The translations under genes and the position numbers were made by a program. A stretch of DNA of 9,305 bases from the NCBI GenBank assembly GCA_013331535.1, contig DUGF01000102.1:2192-11496 (forward strand), given 5' to 3'. The notes below the pieces were generated by a model. The model was not told the origin of the DNA. It saw only the letters and a program-made list of their open reading frames with translations, and did no database searches. The DNA is from Microcaldota archaeon. Lineage in GTDB: Archaea > Micrarchaeota > Micrarchaeia > Anstonellales > Bilamarchaeaceae. Below, piece after piece: positions 6,797 to 9,305 of this stretch; position 1 is the stretch's first letter, and each line of letters opens with the position of its first letter.

Positions 6797-7222
6797 ATGG
6801 ATGGATTGATACATCTGCATTTAACGGTCAACGCGCGGATAAGCCCAAAATTTTCCGAGCTTCCGAAAGATGCGGCACAGCAATTTGTAAACGAATTGCT
6901 CCGCACCGTTGGGATGAAGCCTTTGGGCCAGCTGCAATGGGCAGACGCCGTGGACCTGGATTTCCCAGGGCAAAGCATGGTTCAGATGATAACAACTAGC
7001 CACTGCTCACTACATTTCTTCGCCCACACTGATGGAACAAATGAAATATACTTTGATTTGTATTCCTGTAAGCCATTTGACACAAACAAGGTCATTGATG
7101 TCCTTGACAAAAAATTCGGGCTGGAGGAATGGCACGGGGTATTATATCATAGGGCAACTGGCAGTGCGCCCAAAGTCAAAACACTTACGGGAGAGAAAAA
7201 TTCCCTGGTAATGAGGGCTTAG
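6797..7222 (+). CDS. S-adenosylmethionine decarboxylase-family (SpeD-like) pyruvoyl enzyme, divergent
   Basis: A 141-residue protein related to prokaryotic AdoMet decarboxylase, which self-cleaves before a serine to make a pyruvoyl cofactor and supplies aminopropyl groups for spermidine. Ser68 in TTSHCSLH (the cleavage serine of the usual ESH), His73 five residues later, and Cys91 in FDLYSCKPFD match the Ser/His/Cys catalytic set of the family (Ser63, His68, Cys83 in Thermotoga). Differences are Thr67 where Glu normally precedes the serine, FFAH in place of the usual Trp-Pro-Glu segment after the histidine, a loop three residues longer before the cysteine, and Lys rather than Gly after it. 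The substrate may therefore not be AdoMet. An in-frame ATG at 6767 adds ten residues. I prefer 6797 because it fits family length, follows GAGG at 6782-6785, and fits the upstream TATA box. It is transcribed alone, away from pdxT. Confidence 0.82.
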   Translation: MDGLIHLHLTVNARISPKFSELPKDAAQQFVNELLRTVGMKPLGQLQWADAVDLDFPGQSMVQMITTSHCSLHFFAHTDGTNEIYFDLYSCKPFDTNKVIDVLDKKFGLEEWHGVLYHRATGSAPKVKTLTGEKNSLVMRA

Positions 7223-7232
7223 TTGCAACCCC

Positions 7233-7288
7233 GGCATCCGGTTTCCAGCAATCGGCAACGGGCAAACAGCAGCGAGCAACCAGTTTCG
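7233..7288. repeat. Degenerate tandem heptamer array (consensus RGCAAYC), eight units
   Basis: Between the ends of two convergent genes, the sequence can be cut into eight consecutive 7-bp units: GGCATCC, GGTTTCC, AGCAATC, GGCAACG, GGCAAAC, AGCAGCG, AGCAACC and AGTTTCG. A further TGCAACC lies just upstream (7224-7230), out of phase by 2 bp. The central five units are the clearest. No similar array was noticed elsewhere in the window. Function is unknown. Confidence 0.6.
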
Positions 7289-7290
7289 AA

Positions 7291-7310
7291 TTTTAATTTT
7301 TTCTTTTTGT
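7291..7310 (+). terminator. Poly-T terminator of the SpeD-like gene
   Basis: A T-rich run (TTTTAATTTTTTCTTTTTG-type) begins 69 bp after the stop codon and directly follows the heptamer array. Archaeal RNA polymerase terminates at such T-tracts without needing a hairpin. On the opposite strand it is A-rich and unlikely to terminate the converging gene. Confidence 0.5.
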
Positions 7311-7327
7311 TTAGAGAAGCTTTTCAA

Positions 7328-7903
7328 TTATCTATCAAAATAAGTCGTAGCTCCGATAGTTACATCACACACCAGCGAGCCGCCTGTTTTTGTGCATGAA
7401 CGCTTGTCCTTTGCATACAGGGACATCAACTGGTCTTTCAGCTCATTAAAAACAGAGGATTTTTGAGACACGCGAACGTTCCATGAGAATATGATCGCGT
7501 CGGCATTGAAATCATCCAACTGCTCGGAGATATTTTTATCGCAGCTTAGTTCGACATAAAGTGTATTAGGAGAGATGTCTGTAGATATGGGGCGGCACAT
7601 GATTGGGTATTTATTGAGAAGGGTAAAGGATGTGCTGGCTTTTTTTGAAAGATATATCTTTGGCCAGCTGTCAAGCGTTGATGAAAAAACATTCCCACCC
7701 TGCGCCTCGAGTGAAAGCACTAAACGGTCATCGGAATGAACATTGAAAAATTTGCACCGCACGATGTCCTGCGGCCAGCAGGTTGTAAGCGACGAAGGTG
7801 TGAAATAAACGCTGGTAAGAAAAATATATGAGAGCAATATAATTGAGATGATTGGAACGATTAAAGATTTGACCGATTTGATTGAAGATATATCGATGGA
7901 CAT
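7328..7903 (-). CDS. Hypothetical membrane-anchored protein with six extracytoplasmic cysteines
   Basis: A 191-residue protein I do not recognise. A short N-terminus with two lysines is followed by one hydrophobic helix (about residues 12-34), which would serve as an uncleaved signal anchor and leave residues 36-191 outside the cell. That domain has six cysteines (42, 50, 103, 121, 170, 179), an even number that would allow three disulphides, for example C42-C50 and C170-C179 as local loops. No catalytic motif is visible. The start at 7903 (MSIDISSIKS) is preferred over the longer 7918 because it sits about 26 bp from the centre of the symmetric TATA element shared with purF. The gene is divergent from purF and convergent with the SpeD-like gene, so it is probably transcribed alone. 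Confidence 0.7.
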   Translation of the reverse strand: MSIDISSIKSVKSLIVPIISIILLSYIFLTSVYFTPSSLTTCWPQDIVRCKFFNVHSDDRLVLSLEAQGGNVFSSTLDSWPKIYLSKKASTSFTLLNKYPIMCRPISTDISPNTLYVELSCDKNISEQLDDFNADAIIFSWNVRVSQKSSVFNELKDQLMSLYAKDKRSCTKTGGSLVCDVTIGATTYFDR

Positions 7904-7924
7904 AAGAAAAAATAACAATATAGG

Positions 7925-7934
7925 TTTAATTATA
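7925..7934. promoter_or_regulatory. Shared symmetric TATA-like element between purF and the hypothetical membrane gene
   Basis: TTTAATTATA reads TATAATTAAA on the other strand, so it resembles an archaeal TATA box in both directions. Its centre is about 24.5 bp from the purF ATG (7954) and about 26.5 bp from the opposite ATG (7903). Both distances fit leaderless transcription. It is the only clear TATA candidate in the 50-bp gap, so both genes probably depend on it. Confidence 0.55.
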
Positions 7935-7953
7935 TTCGCTACAAAGAAAAATT

Positions 7954-9305
7954 ATGGAAAAGAAAGAAGAATGTGGAATAGCGGCAGTATTTTCTAAAAA
8001 AGGAAAGCCGATCACCCATCATCTTTATCATATGCTGATTGCACTTCAGCACCGCGGACAGGACGCGGCAGGAATCGCTGTCTGGGATGGAAAAACTCTG
8101 ATTATTAAAAAGGGGCTTGGGTTAGTTACCGAAGTATTTACCGAAAACGATCTTAGTTCTTGGGCTCTTGCAAATGCGACGATAGGAATAGGTCATACCA
8201 GATACCCGACAACGGGTAGGTGTCTGGTAGTAGATGTGCAACCAATAATCCACCAGGATATAGCCGTAGCACATAACGGTCATATAGCAAATTATCCAGA
8301 AGTCAGGAAAGAACTGGAAAGAAGCGGTTATGAGTTCAAAAGCACTGTTGATTCCGAACCAATCGCATTTTTATTACATGAAAAGAAGGGAGAGGGAGAA
8401 CGTAAGGCAGTCAAAAACGCCATGGATGTGTTGGATGGCTCTTATTCTGTGGTTTCTATATTCGAGGGCAAGCTTGTGGTTTTCAGAGACCCACATGCGT
8501 TAAGACCACTGGTATGGGGCGAGAACGAGGATTTCATATGCTTTGCATCTGAAAGTGCAGCGTTGGATATAATTGGTGTGCCACACTGTGGAACAGTTGA
8601 AGGCGGAACCATGAGGGTTATTGATGCTAACGAAACTAAAGAAACTACAATAAAAAAAGGTGAAATAAAGAATTGTATGTTTGAATATGTTTATTTTGCA
8701 AGGCCGGATTCTATAATAAACGGAAAATATGTGTATGAGATAAGAAAAAAACTCGGCTGGATTTTGGCAAAAGAGCACCCTGTCGAGGCAGACATAGTTG
8801 TTCCGGTTCCTGATACTTCCAGAACAGCGGCCGAGGAATTTTCAAGAGAAACAAAAATTGCAATGGAAGAGGGATTGATAAAAAACAGGTATATAGGAAG
8901 AACATTTATAATGCCAACACAGGACAAACGGGCATACGCAGTGAGGATAAAACTAAACGCGATAAAAAAAATATTTGAGAATAAACGAGTTGTTCTTGTT
9001 GATGACAGCATCGTGCGCGGGACAACACTGCGCGAGATTGTGCGGATGGTTAGGGAAGCAGGTGCGAAAGAAGTGCACTTGAGAATAACCTGCCCCCCTT
9101 TAAAGGCGCCGTGCTTTTACGGGGTGGATATGTCAACGTACGAAGAACTGATAGCAGGACACAAGACTGTTGACGAGGTGCGGAAATTCATGGGTGCTGA
9201 CAGCCTTGGTTATGTTTCAATTGATGGATTAAAGAAAGCAATAGGGCTTCCGGTGTGCACAGGTTGCCTTGATGAGGATTATCCGACGGAAACCGCAAGA
9301 AGGCT
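7954..9305 (+). CDS. purF: Amidophosphoribosyltransferase PurF, truncated at the right edge
   Basis: Catalyses the first committed step of de novo purine synthesis: PRPP plus glutamine to 5-phosphoribosylamine. The visible 450 residues lack only the last few tens. Residues 1-6 (MEKKEE) are a propeptide removed to expose the nucleophile Cys7 in CGIAAV. The N-terminal nucleophile glutaminase domain shows HRGQDAAG (33-40), Arg83 in HTRYPTTG and HNG (107-109). The phosphoribosyltransferase domain carries the PRPP loop VVLVDDSIVRGTT (346-358). Cys241, Cys387, Cys435 and Cys438 match the four [4Fe-4S] ligands of the Bacillus-type enzyme, so an oxygen-sensitive cluster is likely. ATG at 7954 has essentially no leader after the TATA-like element at 7925-7934. 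The frame is open to the last base with no damage. Confidence 0.96.
   Translation, partial: MEKKEECGIAAVFSKKGKPITHHLYHMLIALQHRGQDAAGIAVWDGKTLIIKKGLGLVTEVFTENDLSSWALANATIGIGHTRYPTTGRCLVVDVQPIIHQDIAVAHNGHIANYPEVRKELERSGYEFKSTVDSEPIAFLLHEKKGEGERKAVKNAMDVLDGSYSVVSIFEGKLVVFRDPHALRPLVWGENEDFICFASESAALDIIGVPHCGTVEGGTMRVIDANETKETTIKKGEIKNCMFEYVYFARPDSIINGKYVYEIRKKLGWILAKEHPVEADIVVPVPDTSRTAAEEFSRETKIAMEEGLIKNRYIGRTFIMPTQDKRAYAVRIKLNAIKKIFENKRVVLVDDSIVRGTTLREIVRMVREAGAKEVHLRITCPPLKAPCFYGVDMSTYEELIAGHKTVDEVRKFMGADSLGYVSIDGLKKAIGLPVCTGCLDEDYPTETARR

Noticed and set aside
7233..7288. CRISPR array or REP element for the heptamer repeats
   Set aside because: Units are only 7 bp without spacers and no strong palindrome is present.
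7311..7326. AAGCTT-centred near-palindrome as a terminator for the hypothetical membrane gene
   Set aside because: The arms are short and mismatched and no T-run follows on the minus strand.
8194..8287. RYPT and HNGH variants in the PurF glutaminase domain
   Set aside because: RYPT also occurs in ordinary PurF proteins and the residue after HNG is variable, so these are not signs of lost function.
8500..9011. Minus-strand open frames over purF
   Set aside because: Antisense to well-conserved PurF sequence, including the PRPP and Fe-S regions.

Overview
The window looks like chromosomal DNA from an archaeon, possibly a DPANN-type lineage, though I cannot place it. The grounds are A/T-rich TATA-like boxes about 25 bp upstream of start codons that have little or no leader (the purF/hypothetical divergent pair, the epimerase), poly-T termination, an archaeal-type PurF with a six-residue propeptide, a short one-chain SpeD-family protein, and an N-terminal lipobox protein rich in N-glycosylation sequons. 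Coding density is very high and no mobile element, CRISPR array or RNA gene is visible. No stretch longer than about 300 bases lacks a gene.

Layout. Bases 1-2463 (minus strand) hold a three-gene cluster read right to left: an AlsE/Rpe-type sugar-phosphate epimerase, a GatD/sorbitol-dehydrogenase-like zinc dehydrogenase overlapping it by 7 bp, and a second zinc dehydrogenase of the same superfamily that runs off the left edge. Bases 2544-6634 (also minus) hold a second cluster: pdxT (vitamin B6 synthase glutaminase), a lipoprotein with an HEAAH zinc-peptidase motif, and an 828-residue multi-spanning membrane protein with glycosyltransferase-C-like features. The last two genes overlap by 22 bp. 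Bases 6797-7222 (plus) hold a divergent S-adenosylmethionine-decarboxylase-family gene. It converges on a small membrane-anchored hypothetical gene (7328-7903, minus). That gene is divergent from purF (7954 to the right edge, plus), with one symmetric TATA-like element between the two start codons.

How the genes may work together. The epimerase and two dehydrogenases plausibly interconvert polyols or polyol phosphates and ketose phosphates. PdxT supplies ammonia for pyridoxal phosphate synthesis with a PdxS encoded elsewhere. The lipoprotein and the GT-C-like protein probably act together at the outer face of the membrane. PurF starts de novo purine synthesis. The SpeD-like enzyme keeps the Ser-His-Cys pyruvoyl machinery but has lost residues tied to AdoMet recognition, so its substrate is the most interesting open question here.

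Non-coding points of note are an eight-unit degenerate heptamer array at 7233-7288, helically phased A-tracts at 6669-6713, and the shared TATA element at 7925-7934.
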